A DNA stretch of 64,000 nucleotides from Polaromonas sp. YR568 (GTDB taxonomy: Bacteria; Pseudomonadota; Gammaproteobacteria; Burkholderiales; Burkholderiaceae_C). Below the pieces are notes generated by a model, which saw nothing but the letters and a program-made list of their open reading frames with translations, made no database searches and was not told the DNA's origin. A program made the position numbers and the translations under genes. Numbering within the stretch: the stretch's first letter is position 1; the number at the start of each line of letters is the position of its first letter. Below, in pieces: positions 16,384 to 24,875 of the stretch. Where the stretch lies: assembly GCF_900116715.1 (NCBI RefSeq), contig NZ_FPBM01000001.1, positions 188,784-252,783 on the forward strand, given 5' to 3'.

Positions 16384-16407
16384 GAATAAAAACTCAGTTC
16401 TTTATTC
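16384..16407. promoter_or_regulatory. Inverted repeat upstream of sbp, CysB-type operator candidate
   Basis: GAATAAA (16384-16390) and TTTATTC (16401-16407) are perfect inverted arms with a 10-base spacer in the divergent region between sbp and yggX. AT-rich dyads with TTATTC-like halves are typical of LysR regulators such as CysB/Cbl/SsuR that control sulfur genes. The regulator is not encoded here; assignment is inference. Confidence 0.4.
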
Positions 16408-16458
16408 TGTAAACATCCTTAGACCCTTTAGACCCCCCGATACAGAAAGAACCCCGCC

Positions 16459-16740
16459 ATGGCACGCCTCGTCAATTGCATCAAGCTCGGTAAAGAAGCC
16501 GAAGGCCTGGACTTTCCGCCCTACCCCGGCCCGCTGGGCAAGCGCCTGTGGGAGCAAGTCAGCAAGGAAGCCTGGGCTGAGTGGATGAAGCAGCAAACCA
16601 TGCTGGTCAATGAAAACCGGCTGAACCTGGCCGACGCCCGCGCTCGCCAGTACCTGGCCCGCCAGATGGAAAAGCACTTCTTCGGCGACGGTGCCGACGC
16701 TGTTCAGGGCTACGTTCCTCCCACGACCCCCACGCCTTGA
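16459..16740 (+). CDS. yggX: Fe(2+)-trafficking protein YggX family
   Basis: 93 residues. [20 protein letters not shown] with the conserved Cys7, then [40 protein letters not shown] and MEKHFFG cover the whole family pattern. YggX protects Fe-S enzymes from oxidative damage and may traffic iron. It is followed after nine bases by mnmC, so the two are probably co-transcribed. The C-terminal VPPTTPTP tail is family-typical for betaproteobacteria. Confidence 0.95.
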   Translation: MARLVNCIKLGKEAEGLDFPPYPGPLGKRLWEQVSKEAWAEWMKQQTMLVNENRLNLADARARQYLARQMEKHFFGDGADAVQGYVPPTTPTP

Positions 16741-16749
16741 CCTGACGGC

Positions 16750-18642
16750 ATGCCCGAGCGCATCGAGTGGCTGGACGACGGCACCGCCGGCGGCAGCCCC
16801 TTCAGCCCGCGCTTTGGCGACCGCTACCGCAGCGAGCTGGGTGGGCTCGACCAGGCGCGTGAAGTCTTTCTTAAAGGCTGCGGCCTGCCCGAGGCCTGGA
16901 GCGGCCAGCCGCAATGGACGGTGCTGGAAACCGGCTTCGGCCTGGGCCTGAATTTTCTGGTGACCTGGGCCGCCTGGAAGGCCGACCCGCAGCGCCCCCG
17001 CCTGCTGCATTTCGTCTCGACCGAAGCTTTTCCGGCCAGCGCGGCAGATGTGCTGCGCGGCGCCCAGACGCATCCTGAACTGATTCCCTTCGCCGAAGAG
17101 CTGCAGCGCCAGTTGTGGGGCCTGCTGCCGGGCTTTCACCGCCTGGTGTTTGAGGGCGGGCAGGTTTTGCTGACCCTCTGCATAGGCGACACCAAGGCCG
17201 TGCTGCGAGAGCAGTCGTTTGAGGCCGATTCGGTGTACCTGGACGGCTTCAGCCCGCAGCGCAACCCGGACATCTGGGACTTGCACACCTTCAAGGCTGT
17301 AGCGCGCTGCTGCCGGCGCGGCACGCGCATCGCCACCTGGACGATCGCCCGTAGCGTGCGCGACGCGCTGGCGCAATGCGGTTTTGTGGTGAACAAGGTG
17401 CCGGGCATACCGCCCAAGCGCGACAACCTGCAGGGCGAGTTCAACCCGGCCTGGGAGCCCAAACGAGCGCAGTTGCCACCCGCGCGCCGCGCGCCTTCAA
17501 GCTGCGTGGTGATTGGCGCGGGCCTGGCCGGTGCGGCCGTGGCGGCCAGCCTGGCGCGCCGCGGCTGGCAAGTGACGGTGCTGGATGCTGGTGAGGCGCC
17601 TGCGGCGGGTGCGTCCGGCCTGCCCGCCGGCCTGCTGGCACCCCACGTCTCGCCTGACGACAACGTCTTGTCGCGCCTGTCTCGCGGCGGTATCCGGGCC
17701 ACGCTGCAGCAAGCCGAAGCCCTGCTGCAGCCCGGCAGCGACTGGGCGCCCACGGGCGTGCTGGAGCATTGTGTGGAGCACCCGCGCAAGCTGCCTGACA
17801 CCTGGCACAGCGATTGGGCCGATGCGGCCGCCGACTGGTCACGGCCGGCCAGCGCCGTGCAACTGGCGCAATGCAGCCTGCCGCCTGAAGCGCCTGCGCT
17901 GTGGCATGCGCGGTCGGGCTGGATCAGACCGGCCGGCCTGGTCAATGCCTGGCTGGCCACGCCGGGCGTGCAATGGCGCGGCCGGTGCGCGGCCAGCAAG
18001 CTGGAGCGCGCAACCGGCGGGTGGCGGGTGCTGGACGCAGAGGGCCGCGAACTGGCCACGGCTGAGCTGGTGGTGCTGGCGGCAGGCTATGGCAGCCGCG
18101 CGCTGGCCACCAGCGCTGATCGCGGCACAGACCTGGCCTTGCAAGCCATTCGCGGCCAGGTGACCTGGGGCCCGCATGAGCCGGGCTTGGCCGATGCGCT
18201 GCCGCCCTTCCCCGTGAACGGCCTTGGCAGCCTGGCGCCTGCGGTGCCCGCGCCTGGCGGGGGCACGGCCTGGCTGACGGGAGCCAGCTTTGAAAGGGAC
18301 AATCCGCAGCCCGAGATACGCGCCGGCGATAACCGGCACAACCTGGAGAGGCTGCAAACATTGCTGCCGCAGGCGGCCGGCGTGCTGCTTGAAAAGTTTG
18401 AAACAGGCCAGATCCAGGCCTGGGCCGGTGTGCGCTGCGCCACGCCAAGCCGGTTGCCCGCGCTGGGAACGATCGGCACAACGGAGCATGGCTTGTGGGT
18501 GTGCAGCGGGATGGGTTCGCGCGGCCTGACGTTTGCGGCGCTGTGCGGTGAGTTGCTGGCCGCCCGGCTGCACGCCGAGCCGTTGCCCGTTGAGCAGCGC
18601 CTGGCCGATGCGCTAAAGCCGCAAACGGTTGCCGGAATTTAG
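16750..18642 (+). CDS. mnmC: Bifunctional tRNA 5-methylaminomethyl-2-thiouridine synthesis protein MnmC
   Basis: 630 residues, a normal length for the fused enzyme. The N-terminal half (about 1-240) is the SAM methyltransferase MnmC2: VLETGFGLGLNFLVTW motif and YLDGFSPQRNPDIWD. The C-terminal half (about 250-625) is the FAD oxidase MnmC1: VVIGAGLAGAAVAASLARRG with GxGxxG, then GASGLPAGLLAPHVSPDDN, and VCSGMGSRGLTFAALCGELL. It finishes mnm5s2U at the wobble position of tRNAs for Lys, Glu, Gln and others, removing the carboxymethyl group and then methylating. Co-directional with yggX. Confidence 0.95.
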   Translation: MPERIEWLDDGTAGGSPFSPRFGDRYRSELGGLDQAREVFLKGCGLPEAWSGQPQWTVLETGFGLGLNFLVTWAAWKADPQRPRLLHFVSTEAFPASAADVLRGAQTHPELIPFAEELQRQLWGLLPGFHRLVFEGGQVLLTLCIGDTKAVLREQSFEADSVYLDGFSPQRNPDIWDLHTFKAVARCCRRGTRIATWTIARSVRDALAQCGFVVNKVPGIPPKRDNLQGEFNPAWEPKRAQLPPARRAPSSCVVIGAGLAGAAVAASLARRGWQVTVLDAGEAPAAGASGLPAGLLAPHVSPDDNVLSRLSRGGIRATLQQAEALLQPGSDWAPTGVLEHCVEHPRKLPDTWHSDWADAAADWSRPASAVQLAQCSLPPEAPALWHARSGWIRPAGLVNAWLATPGVQWRGRCAASKLERATGGWRVLDAEGRELATAELVVLAAGYGSRALATSADRGTDLALQAIRGQVTWGPHEPGLADALPPFPVNGLGSLAPAVPAPGGGTAWLTGASFERDNPQPEIRAGDNRHNLERLQTLLPQAAGVLLEKFETGQIQAWAGVRCATPSRLPALGTIGTTEHGLWVCSGMGSRGLTFAALCGELLAARLHAEPLPVEQRLADALKPQTVAGI

Positions 18643-18651
18643 GCCCAAACA

Positions 18652-18700
18652 GGTTCCCCAGCCATTAGGGGTGGGCATAAGCAGCTACTAAATCAATAGC
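18652..18700 (-). repeat. Dispersed GCTA/TAGC palindromic element
   Basis: Read leftward from 18700: GCTATTGATTTAGTAGC, then TGCTTATGCCCACC and ending TGGCTGGGGAACC. It occupies most of the 95-base gap between the convergent mnmC and response-regulator genes. Confidence 0.7.
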
Positions 18701-18737
18701 AGAGCAACCGAGCGCAGATGCCCGGTTAAGGCTGGGC

Positions 18738-19586
18738 TCAGCCCGCGTTGACGCTGCGCAAGAGCCGCTTGAGCTTTCCGGGATGCAGGGGCTTGCGCAG
18801 GCTGCCGCGCGCGCCGGCAAACCAGCCGCGTATCGCATCGGCTGGTGACAGCTTGCTCCCCGTCAGGATCAGGAACTCAGGGGCCGGACGCACCGCCCCG
18901 ATCCGCTTGAGCATTTCCCGGTGTTCGATGTCGGGCATCTCCATGTCGAGTATCACCAGCTTGTAGGGCTGCGCCTGCATCAGCTTGAGCGCTTCGACGC
19001 CGGTGGCCGCTTCGTCGACTTGCGTCAGGCGGGCCATGGCCAGCCGGGCGCGCAGATAGAGGCGCGCGCCCAGGTCGCTCTCGACCACCAGCACGCGCGC
19101 TTGCTCGGCCTCGGGCGGCAGGGTATCAAGCGGCGATGGTGCGGTGGGCGCCTCGGCGTCCACATCAAGGTCCAGATCCAGCAGCGCCGTTGATTCGGAC
19201 AGCAGATCCAGGTCAAGATCGACATCTCCCGCTGCGGCGCCCAATACCGCCCGCGCCAGCAGCTTGTCCATGCCCTCGACCACGGCGGCCCACTGCAGGG
19301 GGCGCCTGAACACCAAAATAGCCCTGTCGGGGGCGTTGCTGCCTATCCAGATGAGTTTGAGGTGGTCGTGGGCGGGGTTGGCCAGCTCCAGCGCCGCCTC
19401 CCAGCTGTCGCCGTCGATGAGGGCGATGTCGGCGTCTTCGGGCGCTGAAGGCGTCCAGAGCGCATAGGCGGTCGGCTGGGTTTCGGAAAGGCGGAATACC
19501 GTGTTCAGGGTGTGACGCTCCGCGTCATCGAACCCAAACACTTTTACAAAAATCCGCTTGACAGCCTCGCCACCCGTATTCGTCAT
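18738..19586 (-). CDS. Response-regulator-like protein with unusual N-terminal half
   Basis: 282 residues. The C-terminal ~115 residues form a receiver domain: VLVVESDLGARLYLRARLAM, phosphoacceptor Asp in VILDMEMPD, Thr in LTGS and the conserved Lys in LRKPLHP. The acidic pair usually written DD is ES/D here. The N-terminal ~110 residues (KRIFVKVFGFDDAERHTLNT ... ALIDGDSWEAALELANPAHD) look like a degenerate second receiver domain. The two parts are joined by an acidic low-complexity linker (DVDLDLDLL and DLDLDVDAEA). There is no DNA-binding output domain and no kinase nearby. Possibly a stand-alone signalling adaptor. Confidence 0.75.
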   Translation of the reverse strand: MTNTGGEAVKRIFVKVFGFDDAERHTLNTVFRLSETQPTAYALWTPSAPEDADIALIDGDSWEAALELANPAHDHLKLIWIGSNAPDRAILVFRRPLQWAAVVEGMDKLLARAVLGAAAGDVDLDLDLLSESTALLDLDLDVDAEAPTAPSPLDTLPPEAEQARVLVVESDLGARLYLRARLAMARLTQVDEAATGVEALKLMQAQPYKLVILDMEMPDIEHREMLKRIGAVRPAPEFLILTGSKLSPADAIRGWFAGARGSLRKPLHPGKLKRLLRSVNAG

Positions 19587-19654
19587 TTGGGCACGATTAT
19601 GCGGGGATTCCGCATGCCCATTCCAACGAAATCCCTGCCTGCGTTGTCAAAAGG

Positions 19655-20875
19655 TCACTTCATGGCCTCTGCCGGCCGCCGGGCCTTGACATAAGCGTCG
19701 CCAGGCAAATAGGCCTTGCCGTCGGCATAACGCCACTGCACCATCGTGCCCTTGTTGCCGCGCAGGTCCAGCTTGCCGACATAGGCGCCCATGGTGGACT
19801 GGTGGTCGATGGCGCGGAACTCGGCCGGACCGAAGGGCGTGGAGAACTTCAGGCCGCGCAATGCCAACACCAGCTTTTCGTTGTCGGTGGAGTTGGCTTT
19901 CTTGATCGCGGCAAAAATCGCCTGCATGGTCGCGTAACCCACCACAGAGCCGACCTTGGGGTATTCGCTGAAGCGGCGGTAGTAGTTGGCGGCAAAGCTG
20001 GCGTGCTCGCGCGAGTCGATCTGGTCCCAGGGGTAGCCGGTGACGATCCAGCCCTTGGGTGTTTCGTCTTTGAGCACGTCGAGGTATTCAGGCTCGCCCG
20101 AGAGCAGCGACACCACAGGCACCCTGGGGAAAATGCCGCGCTGGTTGCCTTCACGCACCAGCTTGGCCAGGTCGGCGCCGAAGGTCACGTTGAAGATGGC
20201 ATCGGGTTTGGTTTGCATGATGGCCTGCAGCGTCGTGCCGGCTTCGAGCTTGCCGAGGGCGGGCCATTGCTCGCCGACAAACTCCACGTCGGGGCGCTTG
20301 GCCTTGAGCAGCTCCTTGAAGGCCGCCGCGGCGCTGGTGCCGTATTCGTAGTTGGGTGCAATCACGGCCCAGCGTTTGGCGGGCATCTTGGCGGCTTCTT
20401 CCACCAGCATGGCGGCCTGCATATAGGTGCCGGGGCGCAGGCGGAAGGTATAGCGGTTGCCTTTGTCCCAGATCAGGGCGTCGGTCAGCGGCTCGCTGGC
20501 GATGAACACCCTTTTGTTCTTCTGGGCATGGTCGGCCAGGGCCAGACCGACATTGGACAAAAACCCGCCGGCCAGGACATCGACCTTCTCTTTGGAGGTC
20601 AGCTCAATGGCGTGACGCAAGGCTTCTTCAGGCTTGCCGGCGTCGTCGCGCGCGATGACTTCGACCTTGCGGCCCAGCAAGCCGCCGGCGACATTGATCT
20701 CTTCAACCGCCAGCTGCCAGCCCTGGCGGTAAGGCTGGGTGAACTGGGGAATCGTTGAATAGCTGTTGATTTCGCCGATCTTGATGGGGGCCTTTGCGCC
20801 CCCCTGCGCCAGCGCCAGACCTGCCGCGGATGCAAGCAACAAACCGCCCAGCAGGGCAGATTTCGTAAATTTCAC
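19655..20875 (-). CDS. Branched-chain-type ABC transporter substrate-binding protein (orphan)
   Basis: 406 residues from the GTG at 20875, preceded by GGAG at good spacing; a longer ORF to 20923 has no such site. The signal peptide KSALLGGLLLASAAGLALAQ ends near residue 25. Peripla_BP_6 fold: APIKIGEINSYSTIPQFTQP, RQGWQLAVEEINVAGGLLGR, VLAGGFLSNVGLALADHAQK and FIASEPLTDALIW. This type binds amino acids, amides or urea. No permease or ATPase genes are adjacent, so it must work with components elsewhere. The response-regulator-like gene follows 68 bases downstream. Confidence 0.88.
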   Translation of the reverse strand: MKFTKSALLGGLLLASAAGLALAQGGAKAPIKIGEINSYSTIPQFTQPYRQGWQLAVEEINVAGGLLGRKVEVIARDDAGKPEEALRHAIELTSKEKVDVLAGGFLSNVGLALADHAQKNKRVFIASEPLTDALIWDKGNRYTFRLRPGTYMQAAMLVEEAAKMPAKRWAVIAPNYEYGTSAAAAFKELLKAKRPDVEFVGEQWPALGKLEAGTTLQAIMQTKPDAIFNVTFGADLAKLVREGNQRGIFPRVPVVSLLSGEPEYLDVLKDETPKGWIVTGYPWDQIDSREHASFAANYYRRFSEYPKVGSVVGYATMQAIFAAIKKANSTDNEKLVLALRGLKFSTPFGPAEFRAIDHQSTMGAYVGKLDLRGNKGTMVQWRYADGKAYLPGDAYVKARRPAEAMK

Positions 20876-21063
20876 GATTTTCTCCAGAAAGTAAGCGATT
20901 CGGTCCACCGGGCTGACAAGCACTCAGTGCGTCAGGCGGGAAAAGCAGGGACTGTACCAGCGCATTGTGAATACGGGGGGGATGTTATGGCTAATGGGCA
21001 ACCAGCTTAAACAGACTTGACCTCAAATCCTCTGGAAACCCGCATGAATTCTCGCGAATAAGC

Positions 21064-21118
21064 TTATCCGGATAACGGTGGAACAAATGTGTAGTTTGTT
21101 TTTATAAGCAGCACATTT
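21064..21118. promoter_or_regulatory. Two dyads upstream of the sulfate-assimilation operon
   Basis: A perfect 12-bp palindrome TTATCCGGATAA (21064-21075) is followed by AAATGTG (21085-21091) and CACATTT (21112-21118), a 7-bp inverted repeat with a 20-base spacer. Both lie in the AT-rich 130 bases before the TauE gene that heads the cys run. They are plausible sites for a CysB-type regulator; no binding evidence is available from sequence alone. Confidence 0.4.
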
Positions 21119-21131
21119 ACATTTTCCGGCT

Positions 21132-21923
21132 ATGCATGACTTTGCCTTTGTATTTGCCGGGTTTGCTGTCGGCCTGGTGGTGGGACTGACCGGCGTGGGC
21201 GGCGGCTCGCTGACGACGCCGCTGCTGATCTTCTTTTTCGGCGTCAAACCGCACCTCGCCATCGGTACGGACCTGCTCTTTGCGGCCTTCACCAAAATGG
21301 GCGGCACCGTCAGCCTGGCGCGCGCCCGGGTGGTTGACTGGAAGATCGTCGGGCAAACGGCCGCAGGCAGCATTCCGGCGGCCCTGGCTACTCTCTATAT
21401 GTTGCAACGCATGGGGCCCGCCAACCCGGGCACTCAGGCCATCATGACCACCACGCTGGGCCTGGCGCTGCTGTTGACGGCCGGCGCCACGCTCTACAAG
21501 GTGCTGCGCGGCAAGGATGCCCCCACCACCATCGCGCCTGAACAGATCAGCCAGGCCACGCGCGCGCGCCACTGGGCGCTGCCGGTGTTGTTTGGCGCGG
21601 TCATCGGCACGCTGGTCACGCTGACGTCCGTCGGTGCGGGCGCCATCGGCGTGATCGTGCTGATGCTGCTCTACCCCACCCTGCCGCTGCCGCGCATCGT
21701 GGCGGCCGACATTGCCCACGCCGTGCCGCTGACGCTGGTGGCGGGCTTGGGCCACGCGTCCATCGGTTCGGTCGACTGGCCTTTGCTGGTCAAGCTGCTG
21801 GCAGGCTCGCTGCCCGGCATCTGGCTGGGTTCGCACCTGGTGCACAAAACCCCTGACCGCGTGATCCGTTCGCTTTTGTCCGTGCTGCTGGCCTATGCCG
21901 GCGTGAAACTAATTTCGATCTAA
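21132..21923 (+). CDS. TSUP-family sulfite exporter TauE/SafE
   Basis: 263 residues, about eight membrane segments. The two family motifs are seen: GLVVGLTGVGGGSLTTPLLI near the start and LVTLTSVGAGAIGVIVLMLL in the second half, giving the internal duplication typical of TauE/SafE. It is first in the rightward sulfur operon, 58 bases before cysI. Export of sulfite, or uptake of sulfate or related anions, would fit the context. The direction of transport cannot be told from sequence. Confidence 0.88.
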   Translation: MHDFAFVFAGFAVGLVVGLTGVGGGSLTTPLLIFFFGVKPHLAIGTDLLFAAFTKMGGTVSLARARVVDWKIVGQTAAGSIPAALATLYMLQRMGPANPGTQAIMTTTLGLALLLTAGATLYKVLRGKDAPTTIAPEQISQATRARHWALPVLFGAVIGTLVTLTSVGAGAIGVIVLMLLYPTLPLPRIVAADIAHAVPLTLVAGLGHASIGSVDWPLLVKLLAGSLPGIWLGSHLVHKTPDRVIRSLLSVLLAYAGVKLISI

Positions 21924-21981
21924 GCCGATCTGAACCCGCTCCCTTTATAAAAATCCCCACGAAGTTTGAGTCCCGACAGCC

Positions 21982-23793
21982 ATGTACCAATACACAGAAT
22001 TTGACCGAGAGTTTGTCAAAGCCCGCGCCAACCAATACCGTGACCAGCTGACCCGCTGGCAGGCCGGCCAGTTGCCGGAAGATGAGTTCCGCCCACTGCG
22101 CCTGCAAAACGGCTGGTATGTGCAGCGCTACGCGCCCATGCTGCGCGTGGCCGTGCCTTATGGCGAGCTCTCCAGCGCGCAAGTGCGCGTGCTGGCCAAA
22201 ATCGCCCGTGAATACGACCAGCCCAATGCCGCGCTGTTCCATGAGGCGCAGGCCAAACAAGACAAGCTCGGCCCCGTCAATCTGAAAAATGGCCTGTCGG
22301 TCAGCTCCAAGCTGACCACCGGCTACGCCCACTTCACGACGCGCCAGAACGTCCAGTACAACTGGATTCCGCTCGACAAATCTGCCGAAGTGATGGACCT
22401 GCTGGCAAGTGTCAGCATGCACGGCATCCAGACCAGCGGCAACTGCATCCGCAACATCACCAGCGACGAGCGCGCCGGCATCGCCGTCGACGAGATTGCC
22501 GACCCGCGCCCCTTTGGCGAAATCCTGCGCCAGTGGAGCACGCTGCACCCCGAGTTCGCCTTCCTGCCCCGCAAGTTCAAGATCGCCATCAGCGGCGCCC
22601 GCGAAGACCGCGCCGCCACAGCCTGGCACGACGTCGGCCTGCACCTGATCCGCAACGCCGAGGGCGAGCTGGGCTTCAAGGTGCTGGTGGGTGGCGGCAT
22701 GGGCCGCACGCCGGTGATCGGCACCGTGATCCGCGAGTTCCTGCCCTGGAACCAGATCATGAATTTCCTGGAAGCCGTGGTGCGCGTTTACAACCGCTAC
22801 GGACGCCGCGACAACATCTACAAGGCCCGCATCAAGATTCTGGTGAAGGCCGAAGGCCAGCGCTATATCGACGATGTCGAAGCCGAGTACAAGCAAATCA
22901 TTGAACACGACGGCGCGCCGCACACCATCACCCAGGCCGAGCTGGACCGGGTGACGGCGTCTTTCGTGCCGCCCACACTCAATTGCGACCGCAAGAGCGC
23001 GGACGTCAAGATCGCCAACATCCTGCGCGCCGCCGCCGAAGACGATGTGGAGTTCGGCCGCTGGCTGCAACGCAATGTGGCACCACACCAGAACCCCGAC
23101 CTGCGCGCCGTGACCCTGTCGTTCAAGCGCCTGGGCCAGGCGCCCGGCGACGCCACCGCCGACCAGCTCGACATTGCCGCCGACCTGGCCGACCAGTTCA
23201 GCGCCGGTGAAGTGCGTGTGACGCACGACCAGAACCTGCTGCTGCCCTGGGTGCGTTGCGACGAACTGCCTGAGCTCTGGCGCGCCGCCCGCAAGGCCGG
23301 TTTTGCCAAGCCCAACATTCATCTGCTGACGGACATGATCGCCTGCCCCGGCGGCGACTTCTGCTCGCTGGCCAATGCGCGCTCCATCCCGATCGCCGAG
23401 GCGATTACCGAGCGCTACCAGGACATGGACGAGTTGCATGACCTGGGAGAGATCGACCTGCACATCAGCGGCTGCATCAACTCCTGCGGCCATCACCACA
23501 GCGGCCACATCGGCATCCTGGGCGTCGACAAGGACGGCCTGGAGTGGTACCAGGTGTCGCTGGGCGGCTCCGACGGCTCCACGCTGAGCGGCGCTTCAGT
23601 GCCCGGCAAAGTGGTGGGCCCGTCGTTTACAGGCGCCGAAGTGCCTGAAGTCATTGAAGCCGTGCTTGAAACCTACCGCCAGCTGCGCGAAGACGGCGAG
23701 ACCTTCATCGCCACCTTCCGCCGCGTCGGCATCGAGCCGTACAAAGCCGCCGCCAAGGCTGCGCGCTTTGCCCCCAACACCGTCGCGCACTGA
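21982..23793 (+). CDS. cysI: Assimilatory sulfite reductase hemoprotein (nitrite/sulfite reductase family)
   Basis: 603 residues with two ferredoxin-like/haem-binding halves. Siroheme and 4Fe-4S ligands appear as CPGGDFCSLA (C-x5-C) and SGCINSCGHH (C-x3-C). SSKLTTGYAHFTTRQNVQYN and SGNCIRNITSDE contribute anion-binding residues. It reduces sulfite to sulfide. No flavoprotein cysJ is present; a ferredoxin gene and a ferredoxin-NADP reductase gene follow the operon, which fits a ferredoxin-dependent enzyme. The alternative, a nitrite reductase, is unlikely given the DUF934-cysHDN neighbours. Confidence 0.92.
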   Translation: MYQYTEFDREFVKARANQYRDQLTRWQAGQLPEDEFRPLRLQNGWYVQRYAPMLRVAVPYGELSSAQVRVLAKIAREYDQPNAALFHEAQAKQDKLGPVNLKNGLSVSSKLTTGYAHFTTRQNVQYNWIPLDKSAEVMDLLASVSMHGIQTSGNCIRNITSDERAGIAVDEIADPRPFGEILRQWSTLHPEFAFLPRKFKIAISGAREDRAATAWHDVGLHLIRNAEGELGFKVLVGGGMGRTPVIGTVIREFLPWNQIMNFLEAVVRVYNRYGRRDNIYKARIKILVKAEGQRYIDDVEAEYKQIIEHDGAPHTITQAELDRVTASFVPPTLNCDRKSADVKIANILRAAAEDDVEFGRWLQRNVAPHQNPDLRAVTLSFKRLGQAPGDATADQLDIAADLADQFSAGEVRVTHDQNLLLPWVRCDELPELWRAARKAGFAKPNIHLLTDMIACPGGDFCSLANARSIPIAEAITERYQDMDELHDLGEIDLHISGCINSCGHHHSGHIGILGVDKDGLEWYQVSLGGSDGSTLSGASVPGKVVGPSFTGAEVPEVIEAVLETYRQLREDGETFIATFRRVGIEPYKAAAKAARFAPNTVAH

Positions 23794-23811
23794 ACACTGA
23801 AAGGAATCACC

Positions 23812-24207
23812 ATGAAATTACTGCCTTTCAGCGAACAAAGCGGCGCCGACCAAGCCGGCACCCTGGTGCTGGCAAACGATGCCGATCCCTTCGAAGTCAC
23901 GCTTGACGGCGTGTCGCGCATCGACCTGCACTTCCCGAAGTTCACCGACGGCCGTGCTTATAGCCAGGCTTTTTTGCTGCGCCGCCGCCGCGAATTCAAG
24001 GGTGAAATCCGCGCCACCGGCGACGTGCTGGTGGACCAGCTGGCCCAGATGGAGCGCAGCGGTTTTGATACCGCCGTGCTGCGTGCCGACCAGGATCTGG
24101 CCGTTGCCCAGCGTGTGCTGAGCAGCTACCCGGGCTATGCAGCGGGCAAATACCAGGGCGACGCGGTAGACGTGCAACCCCATTTCAAGGAAGCGGCTGC
24201 CGCCTGA
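23812..24207 (+). CDS. DUF934 family protein, sulfite-reductase partner
   Basis: 131 residues. VTLDGVSRIDLHFPKFTDGR and AYSQAFLLRRRREFKGEIRA, then GDVLVDQLAQMERSGFDTAV and SSYPGYAAGKYQ, are the DUF934 pattern. The family almost always sits between cysI and cysH in proteobacteria and is thought to assist sulfite reduction, but no biochemical activity is assigned. It is 18 bases after cysI and 5 bases before cysH, clearly within the operon. No Cys residues, so it does not carry its own Fe-S cluster. Confidence 0.9.
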   Translation: MKLLPFSEQSGADQAGTLVLANDADPFEVTLDGVSRIDLHFPKFTDGRAYSQAFLLRRRREFKGEIRATGDVLVDQLAQMERSGFDTAVLRADQDLAVAQRVLSSYPGYAAGKYQGDAVDVQPHFKEAAAA

Positions 24208-24212
24208 ACACC

Positions 24213-24833
24213 ATGAGCCTCGACCTTGCAAAAATCAACGCAGAACTCGGCCACAACGCACAGGGCCTGGTGAGCTGGGCCGTGGGACTGGGCCGGCCCG
24301 CCATCGTCACCACCAATTTCCGACCCTTCGAGGCAGTGATATTGCACATGGTGACGCGCGCCAATCCCGGCGTTCCCGTGGTCTGGATGGACAACGGCTA
24401 CAACACCGAGGCCACCTACCGCTTCGCCGACGAAGTGACAAAGCTGCTCAAGCTGGACCTGCATATTTACCTGCCGCGGCGCTCCCGCGCGCACCGCGAG
24501 GCCGTGGAAGGCCCGACCCCGGCGCTGGACGATCCGCGCCATGCGGCCTTCACTGAAGAAGTCAAACTCGAGCCGTTTGCCCGCGCCCTGCGTGAAACCG
24601 CGCCCCAGGTCTGGTTCACGGCCTTGCGGGCCACCGACACTGCGGTGCGCGCCCAGATGGACCCGGTCAGCGTCAACCCCGACGGCCTGATCAAAGTCGC
24701 GCCGCTGCTGCACTGGTCGTCCAAAGACCTGTACCAGTACTGCGAAATCAACGGCCTGCCCAACAACTTCGACTATGTGGACCCTACCAAGGGCGAAGAC
24801 AACCGCGAATGCGGCCTGCACCTTGCGCACTGA
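24213..24833 (+). CDS. cysH: Divergent CysH-type (phospho)adenylylsulfate reductase
   Basis: 206 residues, shorter than E. coli CysH (244). The C-terminal catalytic motif RECGLH is intact, and VVWMDNGYNTEATYRFADEV parallels the TDTGY..ETYRF segment. But the PP-loop SSSFG is TTNFR here, the RREQS substrate motif is RATDT, and the GYxSxGD segment before ECGLH is missing. The CC and CxxC pairs that mark Fe-S APS reductases are also absent, so it looks PAPS-type. No cysC (APS kinase) is in the window. It reduces activated sulfate to sulfite, if active. Confidence 0.8.
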   Translation: MSLDLAKINAELGHNAQGLVSWAVGLGRPAIVTTNFRPFEAVILHMVTRANPGVPVVWMDNGYNTEATYRFADEVTKLLKLDLHIYLPRRSRAHREAVEGPTPALDDPRHAAFTEEVKLEPFARALRETAPQVWFTALRATDTAVRAQMDPVSVNPDGLIKVAPLLHWSSKDLYQYCEINGLPNNFDYVDPTKGEDNRECGLHLAH

Positions 24834-24875
24834 CGGCCCTCCCCCATTGCTTGCCTTGCCCCACCACGCTGACCT

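Noticed and set aside
21790..23508. 572-codon minus-strand ORF opposite cysI
   Set aside because: Same GC artefact; composition is His/Val/Gly-rich without any motif, and cysI is clear on the plus strand.
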